Position numbers and translations under genes: made by a program
Notes under the pieces: model-generated
Databases searched by the model: none
What the model was told of the DNA's origin: nothing
What the model saw: the letters and a program-made list of their open reading frames with translations, nothing else
Shown: positions 24,318 to 33,125 of the stretch, piece by piece
How positions within the stretch are numbered: position 1 is the stretch's first letter
Layout of the letters: the number at the start of each line of letters is the position of its first letter
Assembly (NCBI GenBank): GCA_964016885.1
Contig: OZ024746.1
Location: 101,445,089 to 101,509,088, forward strand
DNA length: 64,000 bases
Direction: 5' to 3'
Source of the DNA: Eledone cirrhosa
Lineage: Eukaryota; Mollusca; Cephalopoda; Octopoda; Eledonidae

Positions 24318-24812
24318 GAGCGTGGGTGTGTATGGGCATGTGTGTATGTGCATGTGTGTGCAAGCATGTGTGTGTGCAAGCATGTATGTTTGCAAGCATG
24401 TGTGTATGCAAGCATGTGTGTATGCAAGCATGTGTGTATGTAAGCATGTGTGTGTGTGCATGTGTGTATGCAAGCATGTGTGTATGTGCATGTGTGTATG
24501 CAAGCATGTGTGCAAGCATGTGTGTATGTGCATGTGTGTATGTAAGCATGTGTGTATGCAAGCATATGTGTATGTGCATGTGTGTATGAAAGCATGTGTG
24601 TGTGTGCAAGCATGTGTGTATGTGCATGTGTGTATGCAAGCATGTGTGCAAGCATGTGTGTATGTGCATGTGTGTATGTAAGCATGTGTGTATGCAAGCA
24701 TATGTGTATGTGCATGTGTGTATGAAAGCATGTGTGTGTGTGCAAGCATGTGTGTATGCAAACATGTGTGTGCAAGCATGTGTGTGTGTGTATATGTGTA
24801 TGTGCATGTGTA
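24318..24812. repeat. TG-rich cryptic minisatellite
   Basis: Interleaved GCATGTGTGTAT, GTGCATGTGTGTAT and GCAAGCATGTGTGTAT units. A block of about 120 bases near 24,490-24,600 recurs at 24,610-24,730, a higher-order duplication. Long His/Thr or Cys/Val frames on both strands are products of the repeat. Confidence 0.95.
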
Positions 24813-24916
24813 ATGGCTGTACACAATCCTGACAAAACTTCTAGTGTATAAAATTTAGTGCAAATTAAAAGCACACGAGGAGAATATTTGAAAAATTCTT
24901 CCAAGAATGTTTAAAA

Positions 24917-24999
24917 GACTATTCTCCACATGGTGGATAACATGTAGTGGAAGGGTAAAACTATTTTCCACATGGTGGATAACATGTAATGGAAGGGTA
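24917..24999. repeat. Direct duplication, about 41 bp
   Basis: CTATTCTCCACATGGTGGAT, AACATGTAGTGGAAGGGTA occurs twice in tandem with two base differences. Confidence 0.85.
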
Positions 25000-25082
25000 G
25001 ATAGAACAGGACAGGCATTGAGGAATGCTAGAAAGAGCTCTAGGTAAATCTATTTTAGGTTTAATCAATACATCTATATACT

Positions 25083-25246
25083 GTAAATGTGGTTGGTGTT
25101 AGGAAGGGCATCCAGCCATAGAAAACCTGCCAGACAGTCCTATATGAGCGAGTCACGGTCACCAGACCAACCTTGCCTCAAGTGGGACCACTCCCGTCTA
25201 ACCCATGCTAGCGTGGAAGATAGACGTTAAATGATGATGATGATGA
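25083..25246 (+). repeat. SINE 3' half with (ATG)n tail
   Basis: GGTTGGTGTTAGGAAGGGCA, TCCAGCCATAGAAA and TAACCCATGCTAGCGTGGAA end in a GATGATGATG run. It matches the distal part of the SINE at 40.65-40.97 kb, with the second tail type. Confidence 0.85.
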
Positions 25247-25421
25247 CTACTAAAACTCTGTGCTTGCTTGCTTGTCTGTAATGTAATACAGCCAAAAGGG
25301 CACATAATGGATAAATACTTTGAAAGGAAGTTGACCCTGAAATGGGAATACAAATGGAATAAAACAAGTTTCGCGTAAATTGGAGCATGGGTTCCCGAGA
25401 TATGGGGTTTTTCCAGGTATC

Positions 25422-25422
<1 letters not shown>

Positions 25423-25483
<61 letters not shown>
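25423..25483. repeat. (GA)n microsatellite
   Basis: About 30 GA dinucleotides. Confidence 0.97.
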
Positions 25484-25486
<3 letters not shown>

Positions 25487-25565
25487 TGGTTGTGAGAGAG
25501 TAGATTGAAAGAGATACATAGACAGAGGGAGAATGGAAGAGAGAGAGAGAGCTGGTGGTGGTGTT

Positions 25566-25741
25566 GTGTGTATATATATATATATATATACATATATATG
25601 TGTGTGTCCAGTGTATAGATCACAGACACCCACATATATACACACACACATGCATACATATATATATATACACACACACATATATATATGGGCCTTCCAG
25701 TTTCATTTCACATTATATACATGTCTGTGTATATTTTAATT
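25566..25741 (+). repeat. TA/CA-rich dispersed repeat
   Basis: The block GTATAGATCACAGACACC, CA-rich tract, GGGCCTTCCAGTTTCATTT, then CATTATAT is repeated at 39.87-39.99 kb with the same order, so this is one dispersed element with embedded dinucleotide runs. Confidence 0.7.
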
Positions 25742-26129
25742 AATGGTTGTCTAGTATATATATATCAATAATGTTTCTCAGTACAAAACTCAATAAACTT
25801 CAGTTCAGGGCATTTATGATATAAATATAAACCATATATAACAGGATGTATCAATTGAGAAACAAACTAGTATTTTGTACAAACAATATGTAAATCTAAA
25901 TACATACTTCTAGATGCTAAAATAGTCTATATTCTCATAGACAAATCTGTTTCTGGAAAAATAGAATGCAACTCGCACTAAGGGAAATTGCCCAGTAATA
26001 CTGCAGTGAAAAACTGCATGTTTATCAGCAAAAAATCATGCATGGATATGTTGCTAGGAGGCTCAAGATTTATTGTAATATAAATAAACAAAGTAATATC
26101 TTGGACCAACAACTGCTATATTGGCTCCC

Positions 26130-26840
26130 ACTTTCAAGGATATACTGCTACAATCTAAGAACAGGAAATAAATAGAAAATACCTGATTCACAAAAGAGAT
26201 AAGGATGTAGGCAAAACACCTAGATGTGACAACAAATACAGACTCTGCAGACTTAATATCGAAGATGTCACCCATGTCATCAGCAGCTGTCCAAAGATGC
26301 CATCGCGGCACTATCTACTTATGAGGCATGATGTAGTGGCCAAAACACTGTACAATGCAGTTCGTAAAAAAGATAGCCCCGATAATAAACACATTAAAAG
26401 CTACAGCAATGTGGAAGACATCCATGTACATAATATGAAAAAGTACTGGTGGAATGTTCCAGTCAAAACCCCAATAAAATGCAGGCATAACAGACCAGAT
26501 ATAATGATATGGGACAGGGAAAAGTAGGCATGCACAGTAGTGGAAATTAGCTGCCCAGCAGATGCCAATATAATATCAAAGATTAGTGAAAAGGAGAATA
26601 TTTATGCAGAACTGATGAGAAATCTGCAGATACTCCACCCTGATTACACCTTCAGATTTATGCCTGTGATTATTGTGGCACTGGGGTATGTTAGTAACTG
26701 CCTCAATACAAATCTTGAGAAGTTAGGCTTCACAGGAACAGAAAGAACACAACTAGTTAGGAAATTACAAGTACAATCCATTAATGGAACAGTAAACATA
26801 TGTAAAACATTACAAAATTTTGCATCTAATAACTGCATAT
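26130..26840 (+). pseudogene. LINE C-terminus with restriction-like endonuclease motif
   Basis: The frame reads INRKYLIHKRDK, YRLCRLNIEDVTHVISSCP, PSRHYLLMRHDVVAKTLYNA, YWWNVPVKTPIKCRHNRPDI and then, after an in-frame TAG at 26,525-26,527, TVVEISCPADANI, LQILHPDYTFRFMPVIIVAL and a C-terminal VQSINGTVNICKTLQNF. The knuckle followed by R-P-D and a downstream V-E matches the order of restriction-like endonuclease LINEs, recognised from memory of mollusc and cnidarian copies. The first knuckle Cys reads as Tyr and the single stop separates RPD from the Glu, so this copy is dead but only lightly decayed. Confidence 0.8.
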
Positions 26841-27079
26841 ACACATGTACAGATACTAAGCATATACACATGCACACATACAACTCAAAACATACACATC
26901 CACATATACAATAACATCCATACATGCACACACATGCAGACATACATATCTACCTAGTTGATGTTGTGTAAATTCCAATGGGAGAGTCTTGTGTCTATGT
27001 TAGAAACTGACTCTCTCTCTATTGGGAAAAATTTATAAAATTATAAAACCAGAAAAGCATGCATGTATGCTTGTACATA

Positions 27080-27149
27080 CATACACACACACTCTCCCTC
27101 TCTCACACATACATACACATACACACACTCTCTCTCTCTGTCACACACA

Positions 27150-27192
<43 letters not shown>
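27080..27192. repeat. (CA)n/(CT)n microsatellite
   Basis: Mixed ACACAC and CTCTCT runs ending in about 20 CA units. Confidence 0.95.
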
Positions 27193-27193
<1 letters not shown>

Positions 27194-27559
27194 AATATAC
27201 ATACATAGAAGTAACTGTTTGACAGTCTAAGATTTCTCAAGTTTGAAATTTCATATTGATGAGACTTGAGAATATGTTAAATTGTCGACAGAAAACAACT
27301 GAGTGAAATTTTCAATGGAAATCCATGTCACACAGTTTTAATTACATGGTTGTCGAATCAATATATTAGTGTATTATCTCAAACTCATTAAATATCCTTT
27401 CACCTTTTTCCTCTCCTTTAATGGTCCAGAAGTCATTCTAAGCTTTAATAGACCGGTCTCAACAGGAATTGTTTCTGAAATGTCTCATTGATATATTTAC
27501 TGATTTGACCCAATTTGTATATATAAATACATATATTCAAGTTAAGGGAACTTATATTC
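27193..27559. other. Spacer
   Basis: No repeat or coding signal was recognised. Confidence 0.35.
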
Positions 27560-27890
27560 AAGTTAACAAGGGAACATCAAATTGATAGATCCCTCCAAAC
27601 TTTTGGTCTTCTTCACCCCCTTATTCCTCAGAGAGTTATGGGGGCAGAGTCCTCAAACACTCCCTCCAGTGGGTCCTGTCAGAAGCAACCGTCTCCAACT
27701 GATCTGGCTGAATCCCCAAGCATGACTAGTGAAGCTCATGGATGTTATCCAACCATCTTGAATGGGGTCTAACCCTGGTTTACGTACCTGTTGGTTTTGC
27801 CTGTAAAATCTGTCCAGCGATTCTTTCCTGAGACATTCTAGCTACATGCCCATAGTATTGGAGCTGTGATCGCTCAATTAGGAAAAGTAA
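27560..27890 (-). pseudogene. LINE C-terminal fragment
   Basis: On the minus strand the frame reads ERSQLQYYGHVARMSQERIA, GQILQAKPTGT, then past a stop RPHSRWLDNIHEL, LGIQPDQLETVASDRTHWRE and TLPP. The sequence R-S-Q-L-x-(W/Y)-(F/Y)-G-H-V-x-R-M followed by R-P-x-x-R-W-x-D-x-I is the standard tail of RTE/L2-like LINE polyproteins and fits the family of the RT fragments at 1 and 13.0 kb. It has three or more stops. Confidence 0.75.
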
Positions 27891-27969
27891 CAGCTCTACA
27901 TGGAGTAACTCTGGTTATTTCCAAAATTATTTTTTATAAGAACTATGGCAATGATGAGGTTAAATAATT

Positions 27970-28146
27970 GTTTCTACTTTTGGCACAAGGACAGCAATTA
28001 CCACCAGTACATTACTGGTGCTTTATTTTATCGACCCCGTAAGGATGAAAGGCAAAATTAACCTCAATGGGATTTGAACTCAGAACATAAAGGACCATAC
28101 ATCTATGCTGCAAAGCATGTTGTCTGATGCTCTACCGATTCTGATA
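27970..28146 (-). repeat. tRNA-derived SINE
   Basis: Minus-strand order: AGAGCATCAGACAACATG, GAGTTCAAATCCCATTG, GTTAATTTTGCC, CATCCTTACGGGGTC, AATAAAGCACCAGTAATG. Well preserved. Confidence 0.85.
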
Positions 28147-28164
28147 AGGTTAAATCATGAAAGG

Positions 28165-28215
28165 ATACATTGGACAGTGACCATGCTGGAGCACTGCCTT
28201 CAAGGGTTTTTAGCT
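28165..28215 (-). repeat. SINE fragment
   Basis: GACAGTGACCATGCTGGAGC, ACTGCCTTCAAGGG is the reverse of the segment GCTCCAGCATGGTTGCAGT in the SINE at 31.67 kb. A second piece lies at 39.83 kb. Confidence 0.6.
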
Positions 28216-28449
28216 GCTGACATCAACCTCAGTTTTAATTTCCTCCTGGGATGTGTTTCATCGAATTTTATCAAATGGCTTTCATGCTGTTCCTGTATTG
28301 GTCAACCCGATCTACACTAAACACTTGCCTAAAGCAGGGCAGAGTGAAATTGAATCCAGAATCACATGCAAGGTGAAACACATGGTTAAGTTTAGGGCTT
28401 TTAGTTGTATCAAGGACATGACATATGCACCCATAACATTTCTTAAAAT

Positions 28450-28710
28450 AGATTGGAAGGGCATCCAGCTATAGAAACCATGAGAAAATTGGAACATGTC
28501 TAAGTAAGATGTTGGCTCCTGGCCCATTTGTGAGGATAGTGACTCCATTTGGAACAACAAATGTTCAATGGTAATCCTATGGCCAGTTACTCTGGAATTT
28601 CCTGTTATCATCATCATATGTCCACTTTTCCATGCTGGCGTCGGTTTAGATGGGATGATTTGAGACAATGTTTTACAGCCAGATACCTTCCTGATGCCAA
28701 CCCTTTCAGT
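28450..28710. repeat. Two SINE fragments
   Basis: GGAAGGGCATCCAGCTATAG (about 28,456, plus strand) and the reverse-oriented CATCATATGTCCACTTTTCC, ATGCTGGCGTCGG with CCTTCCTGATGCCAACC (28,607-28,700) both belong to the SINE at 40.65 kb. Confidence 0.6.
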
Positions 28711-28719
28711 CTCCTACAT

Positions 28720-29425
28720 ATATTTATAGACACATCTATTCAGTGTAGAACAGTCTAAAGAACCTGTAGCACACAGGGGAAACTCCAAAGTTACAGGTCA
28801 CTGAATAGCTTTAATAAAGTACACACACAGATACACAGAAATAACAAGTACATACTATTCCCTATTTCACTTTAATTTTTATGGTGTAGAGGGTTTAGAG
28901 CCCCCAAGAATGTGAGGAAGAAGACAGGAAGTTATCCCTGGACTAAAGGCACCCAAGGATAGATGGCACTATATTTTAACGTCCTGTACCACATGAAACC
29001 GCATTAGCAACACAGTTTTGAAAGTGTAAAATGTCACTATGACTGTATCACAGTGATCTGACCACAAGTAAAGATAACATAATTTCATTTAATAAACCTC
29101 TTTCTAATTATTTTCTGCTAAATAATTACAGGATGTTAATCATGGAACAGCTGGTGTTCCATGACGAGATGACACACCTCAACACTAATTCTCAGATTCT
29201 CTCTTTCTCTCTCTCTGTCTCTTATATATATAATGTTTATATATTTGAAAATGTGAGGATCCCAAATACAGAAAATAACTGTGACAATAATCAATTGCTG
29301 TAATCAATAGCTTTAGAAAATTGTTTAAAATACCTTAGAGATAGAAAGAAGTGACCAGCAACTAATATAGAGAATCAGACACTACATCTCTTGAATATTG
29401 GGCAAGAACATTATTACATTATTAC
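28720..29425. other. Spacer
   Basis: A small palindrome CATGGAAC...GTTCCATG lies near 29,144-29,166. No gene was seen. Confidence 0.4.
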
Positions 29426-29606
29426 ACAAAAGGGTGGAGGGTCGGACGCCATGCTTTGCAGCAAAGAGTTACGGCCCTTTATGGTCAGAGTTCAAATCCC
29501 GCCGAGGTTAACTTTGCCTTTCATCCTTACGGGGTCGATAATATAAAGTACCAGTAATACACTGGGATAATTGCTGGCCATGTGCCTAAAGTAGAAAGAA
29601 TTATTA
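29426..29606 (+). repeat. tRNA-derived SINE, near full length
   Basis: GGAGGGTCGGACGCCATGCT, box B GAGTTCAAATCCCGCC, GAGGTTAACTTTGCC, CATCCTTACGGGGTCG, AATACACTGGGATAATTGCT, tail AAGTAGAAAG. One of the least diverged copies in the window. Confidence 0.9.
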
Positions 29607-29635
29607 CACAAAGGGGTGACTGACAATGGATTCTG

Positions 29636-29700
29636 TCCTAACCCTTTAGCATTTAAACCAGCCATATCCAGCCAGAATTCTCTCACCTCTTTCTCTTTTG
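29636..29700 (+). mobile_element. piggyBac-like MITE end, fragment
   Basis: CTAACCCTTTAGCATTTAAA, CCAGCCATATCCAGCCAG and AATTCTCTCACCTC match the terminus at 2,745. It stops abruptly at an A9/G10 homopolymer. Confidence 0.55.
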
Positions 29701-29924
29701 AAAAAAAAAGGGGGGGGGGGAGAGCGCGGGAGTGATGATCATTGATTTTCCTGTTTGTTTCTGTCAGGGAGACCTTCAGTACTATGGTTTCAGTCTTACT
29801 CCTTCTATCTCAACATCTACACATCTCAACACAACACTCAACCCTTCGTCTTTCTCTTCCAGAAATATCCTCCACTCAGAACACATTAGACATTTTTTTA
29901 TCTATTACTTATTACAAGTTCATA

Positions 29925-30130
29925 TATCATCATCATCGTTTAACGTCCATCTTCCCCGCTAGTTTAGACGGTTTTGATGCGGGAATGGTCGGAAGACCGT
30001 GTTTCGCTCGTACGGAAATGTCTCTGGCAGGTTTTTTACAGCTGGATGCCCTTCCTAACACCAACCACATTTATAGGGTGAACTGGGAACCTTTTCACCA
30101 TGTCTCCTACACAACCACTTTACAGAGTGG
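29925..30130 (-). repeat. SINE, partial, with (ATG)n tail
   Basis: Reverse orientation: CATCATCATCGTTTAACGTC, CCGCTAGTTTAGACGG, CAGCTGGATGCCCTTCCTAA, CACCAACCACATTTATA and ACACAACCACTTTAC. Colinear with the SINE at 40.65 kb. Confidence 0.8.
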
Positions 30131-30369
30131 ACTGTTGTGTCATCGACACAGTGGACGGAACGAGAATGGGAGGATGGAGTAGAGTGTGTGGGGTGGGGTG
30201 TACATTGAGCTGCCTACTGACTGTAAGTTTGTATGCAAAGGAAGGCGGGTCTTCTGTACAACTGCATGGCGCCAAAGATGTTGATCGAGTGACATTGTCT
30301 TAGAGAAGTGTGAGCATCATATATATATGACAGAGGACCGAGATCTGTGACATTATGCAGTAATACAGA

Positions 30370-30645
30370 AGACCCGCCTTCCCATGGGGACAGGCTGAAG
30401 CATACATCCATTGGAGAAACTTTATCACCAATGTTGAAGTCCTTGAACAGGCGGATGTCACCAGTGTTAAGGTCATGCTGCTGAAGTCCCAACTACACAA
30501 GGCAGGGCACATCTCCAGGATGAAGGGTCATCACCTGCCCAGTATCATGCTGTATGGTGAACTCTCCACTGGCCACCGTGACAGGGGGCACCAACGAAGT
30601 GATACAGGGACTGCTTGAGAAAATCCCTTGGTGATGGTAATATGT
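30370..30645 (+). pseudogene. LINE C-terminal fragment
   Basis: The plus frame reads RNFITNVEVLEQADVTSVKV, LKSQLHKAGHISRMKGH, LPSIMLYGELSTGHRDRG and, after a stop, YRDCLRKSLG. The order N-x-x-V-L-x-x-A-x-x-x-S followed by S-Q-L-x-x-x-G-H-x-x-R-M and L-x-Y-G-E-L-x-x-G-x-R is the common C-terminal part of animal LINE polyproteins. It is interrupted by a TGA in the final part and abuts a TG-rich repeat. Confidence 0.75.
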
Positions 30646-30912
30646 GTGTGTCTGTGTAATGTGTATGTGTGTCTGTGTAATATATGTATGTGTGTCTGTG
30701 TAATGTGTGTGTGTCTGTGTAATGTGTATGTGTGTTTGTGTAATGTGTGTATGTGTCTGTGTAATGTGTGTGTGTGTGTGTCTGTGTAATGTGTGTATGT
30801 GTGCCTGTGTAATGTGTGTGTGTGTGTCTGTGTAATATGTGTGTATGTGTAATATGTGTATGTGTGTGTGTATGTGTCTGTGCAATGTGTGTGTATGTGT
30901 GTATGTGTGTGT
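30640..30912. repeat. TG-rich cryptic minisatellite
   Basis: Repeated GTGTCTGTGTAATGTGTGT units of variable length. The minus-strand His/Thr frames are repeat products. Confidence 0.95.
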
Positions 30913-30946
30913 AACATTTATGTCAATCAATAGTAATGGGAGAACA

Positions 30947-31230
30947 TCACCCCCCCACATACACACCACCACCACCACCACCACCAGTATCCCCCCACCA
31001 CCCTGACCACCCCTCATACACACCACCACCACCAGTATCCCCCACCACCCTCACCACCCCACATACACACTACCACCACCATATCCCCCCACCACCCTCA
31101 TCACCCCTCATACACACCACCACCAGTATCCCCCCACTGCCCTCACCATCCCACATACAAACCACCACCACCCTCACCACCCCACATACACACCACCACA
31201 ACTAGTATCCCCATCCCCACCATCATTATT
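30947..31230. repeat. CCACCA-rich minisatellite
   Basis: Units of about 45-60 bp combining CCCCCACCACCCTCACCACC, CCACATACACACCACCACCA and CCAGTATC. Confidence 0.93.
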
Positions 31231-31506
31231 ACAACAAAGACAGTCAACCAATCCCAACAGGTGGAATAAGTCTATCAGGTTGCAATATAACAGTGAAACT
31301 AAATATAACTGTCTCAGTTAATGAGAGGGGAGAGTGTTGTTGGGGAGAGGGGAGAGGTGAGTGGGGAGAGTGTTGTTGGGGAGAGGGGCTAACATTTGAC
31401 ATGAAGAGTACCCCCCTCCCTCCCTCCACTGTCTCTCATACTTTCGACAGCTTTCTTCATGAAAAAATGTATTTAAAAACACATTCTTAGCTCTCTCTCT
31501 CAATCT

Positions 31507-31610
31507 TGGCACTTTGGGCAAATGTTTTCTACTAAAGTCTTAGGTTGACCTATGGTTTCTCAGTGGAATTTAGTAGACAGAAACTGTAGAAACCCCTTGC
31601 ATATGTATAT
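31507..31610 (+). repeat. SINE fragment (second tRNA-SINE type)
   Basis: CACTTTGGGCAAATGTTTTC, TACTAAAGTCTTAGGTTGAC, GTGGAATTTAGTAGACAGAA and AACTGTAGAAACCCC lead into a TATATG tail. This matches my memory of the octopus OR2-like SINE body. The tRNA-like half is missing. Confidence 0.65.
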
Positions 31611-31673
31611 ATATGTGTGTGTGTATATTTATGCATGTCTGTATATTTATGTGTGTGTGTCTGTGTTTATGCT

Positions 31674-31835
31674 TTGTGACTTAGCAGTTTGACAAAACCT
31701 AGATCAATAAAATAAGTAGCAGACTTGAAAAAATAAGTAGTGGGGTTGATATACTTAACTAAGTTAAGACACTGCTCCAGCATGGTTGCAGTTGACTGAC
31801 TGAAACAAATAAAAACATAAAAGATGGATAACAAT
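31674..31835. repeat. SINE (third type)
   Basis: TTAGCAGTTTGACAAAACC, AATAAGTAGCAGACTTG, AATAAGTAGTGGGGTTGAT, CTGCTCCAGCATGGTTGCAG and TGACTGAAACAAATAAAAAC resemble the octopus OK-type SINE as I remember it, diverged. The strand of its tRNA promoter was not settled. Confidence 0.6.
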
Positions 31836-31843
31836 AGACATAC

Positions 31844-31967
31844 CTGCTTAAGGTGCTGAAATATAGGAAGTGTCGTGCCAATTCTGAACTGGATATCATC
31901 TGATCTCTCCATAATGGGCTACTAGTGAATAGAAAACCAACCAAGGAATGGTCCAGGGCATAAGAAC
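31844..31967 (-). CDS. Candidate internal exon, 124 nt
   Basis: On the minus strand, a pyrimidine-rich acceptor (TTTTTCTTTGTTTATTACAG) precedes base 31,967, and a consensus donor CAG/GTATGT follows 31,844. One frame is open across the whole exon (two leading bases, 40 codons, two trailing bases) and reads SYALDHSLVGFLFTSS through DQMISSSELARHFLYF. A second frame begins MERSDDIQFRIGTTLP after stops. I do not recognise the protein. Both splice sites are strong and the exon ends nine bases from a SINE, as expected inside an intron-rich cephalopod gene. No compatible neighbouring exon was identified. Confidence 0.45.
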
Positions 31968-32087
31968 CTGTAATAAACAAAGAAAAATAATAGTTACAAC
32001 TCTACTAATGTTTTTTCATATTAAAGACAAAATATACAGGATAAATAGACATAAACAGGGGAAAGAACTATTGGAACATATATATAT

Positions 32088-32296
32088 ATAACAAAGAAAG
32101 TGTGGTAAGAAACCTGTTGGACCATAACGCACCAGAGTACTCAATACGTAGGGTAGTAGAGTGGGTAATAGAAAAGGAGTCAGGACCCCAACGGCAGGGC
32201 TCCGGCCATTTTAACAGCTAGATCCGAACTCTGAGTTCGGATCTAGCTGTCGAAATAGCCGGAGCTCTGCCATTGGGGTCCTGACTATTTTCCTAT
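32088..32296 (+). mobile_element. Foldback element copy B
   Basis: TATATATA, AACAAAGAAAGTGTGGTAAG, ACCATAACGCACCAGAGTAC and then a stem of 53-nt arms (32,178-32,230 and 32,234-32,286) with a 3-nt loop and five mispairs, ending TTTTCCTA beside (TA)n. Several stem positions that differ from copies A and C have changed in both arms. Confidence 0.88.
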
Positions 32297-32305
32297 ATAT
32301 ATATA

Positions 32306-32372
32306 TCATCATCATCATCATCATCATCATTATCATCATTTTACGTCCACTTTTCCCTGCTTGTAAGGGTGG
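32306..32372 (-). repeat. SINE/LINE 3' tail
   Basis: A CATCATCAT run, then TTTTACGTCCACTTTTCCCT and GCTTGTAAGGGTGGGA: the reverse of the tail at 3,911-4,082 and 40,655. Confidence 0.8.
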
Positions 32373-32379
32373 GATGGGG

Positions 32380-32420
<41 letters not shown>

Positions 32421-32422
32421 CT

Positions 32423-32661
32423 CTCTCTCTTTCTCTTTCTAGTTTTCTCTTCATATTTGCTTCTTCAGAACTGATAGTATGGTGAGCATTCAACTAAATA
32501 TAACAAATGACATTAATCTATTATTATCATTATTATTATTATTAAAATGGTTATATCATTTAAGAATGAGTCTTTACAGTACCTGCTTTGGATAATAATC
32601 TTTATATCTATAGTCTGCTCCTTCCTAGATTCTGTTTAGGTATGTTCTGTATTATCATTAC
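32423..32661. other. Spacer
   Basis: AT-rich, no recognised element. A second featureless stretch lies at 32,723-33,020. Confidence 0.35.
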
Positions 32662-32722
32662 CTGGTTAACTGTAGCCAACTGCTGCTGGTCAGTAGTCCT
32701 GTCCAGCCATGTCCAGTCCTGT
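32662..32722 (-). CDS. Candidate internal exon (weak)
   Basis: On the minus strand an acceptor-like AAAGTTCAG precedes base 32,722 and a good donor CAG/GTAATG follows 32,662. The open frame (one base plus 20 codons) reads QDWTWLDRTTDQQQLATVNQ. Its phase does not match the best frame of the exon at 31,844-31,967, so either it is not adjacent to it or one of them is spurious. Confidence 0.2.
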
Positions 32723-33034
32723 CTGAACTTTACATCATTTAATTGTTAGTGTGGTTGTGGCTAGACTATGTTTTTTTATTGTGATTATGTAGTGTTAACA
32801 TGAGAGCTTTCTATTTCAAAAATGGAGCAGAGGGTTGTTGAAAGAACTTGATTTGACTGTTAGTATTGGACATACTGACTGATAAAAATATCACAGACCA
32901 ATTACTATTAAATAAATATATATATATATATGTATAGTATATTTGGTAATATACTGTATGTTTAATTAAAAACATTTTGAAGACCTTGCGCTAGCATTTT
33001 AAAGTAGTGACTATGTCTCTTACTTCTTTTTTAG

Positions 33035-33125
33035 GCAAAGGAAGGGACAGATTCTGTTTCACACTGTTGGTGTTCCTCAGAGCAACGTACCGGCCTCTGC
33101 CGAAAATGAGGGATCGCCCTCATAG
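33035..33125 (+). CDS. Candidate terminal exon abutting the 26-bp array
   Basis: The acceptor TCTCTTACTTCTTTTTTAG ends at 33,034. After one leading base, 29 codons read QRKGQILFHTVGVPQ and NVPASAENEGSPS and end at a TAG (33,123-33,125). The exon is clearly more GC-rich than its flanks. The stop codon lies at the first unit of the 26-bp array, so a transcript would have the array as its 3' UTR. The protein is not recognised. The other two frames are less protein-like, one of them stopping at a TGA after about 24 codons. Confidence 0.35.

Noticed and set aside
24230..24904. His/Thr-rich and Cys/Val-rich ORFs
   Set aside because: Translation of TG/CA-rich repeats on both strands, with overlapping frames and no domain.
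30493..31032. 179-codon minus-strand ORF
   Set aside because: Translation of TG- and CCACCA-rich repeats running into the LINE fragment in the wrong strand.
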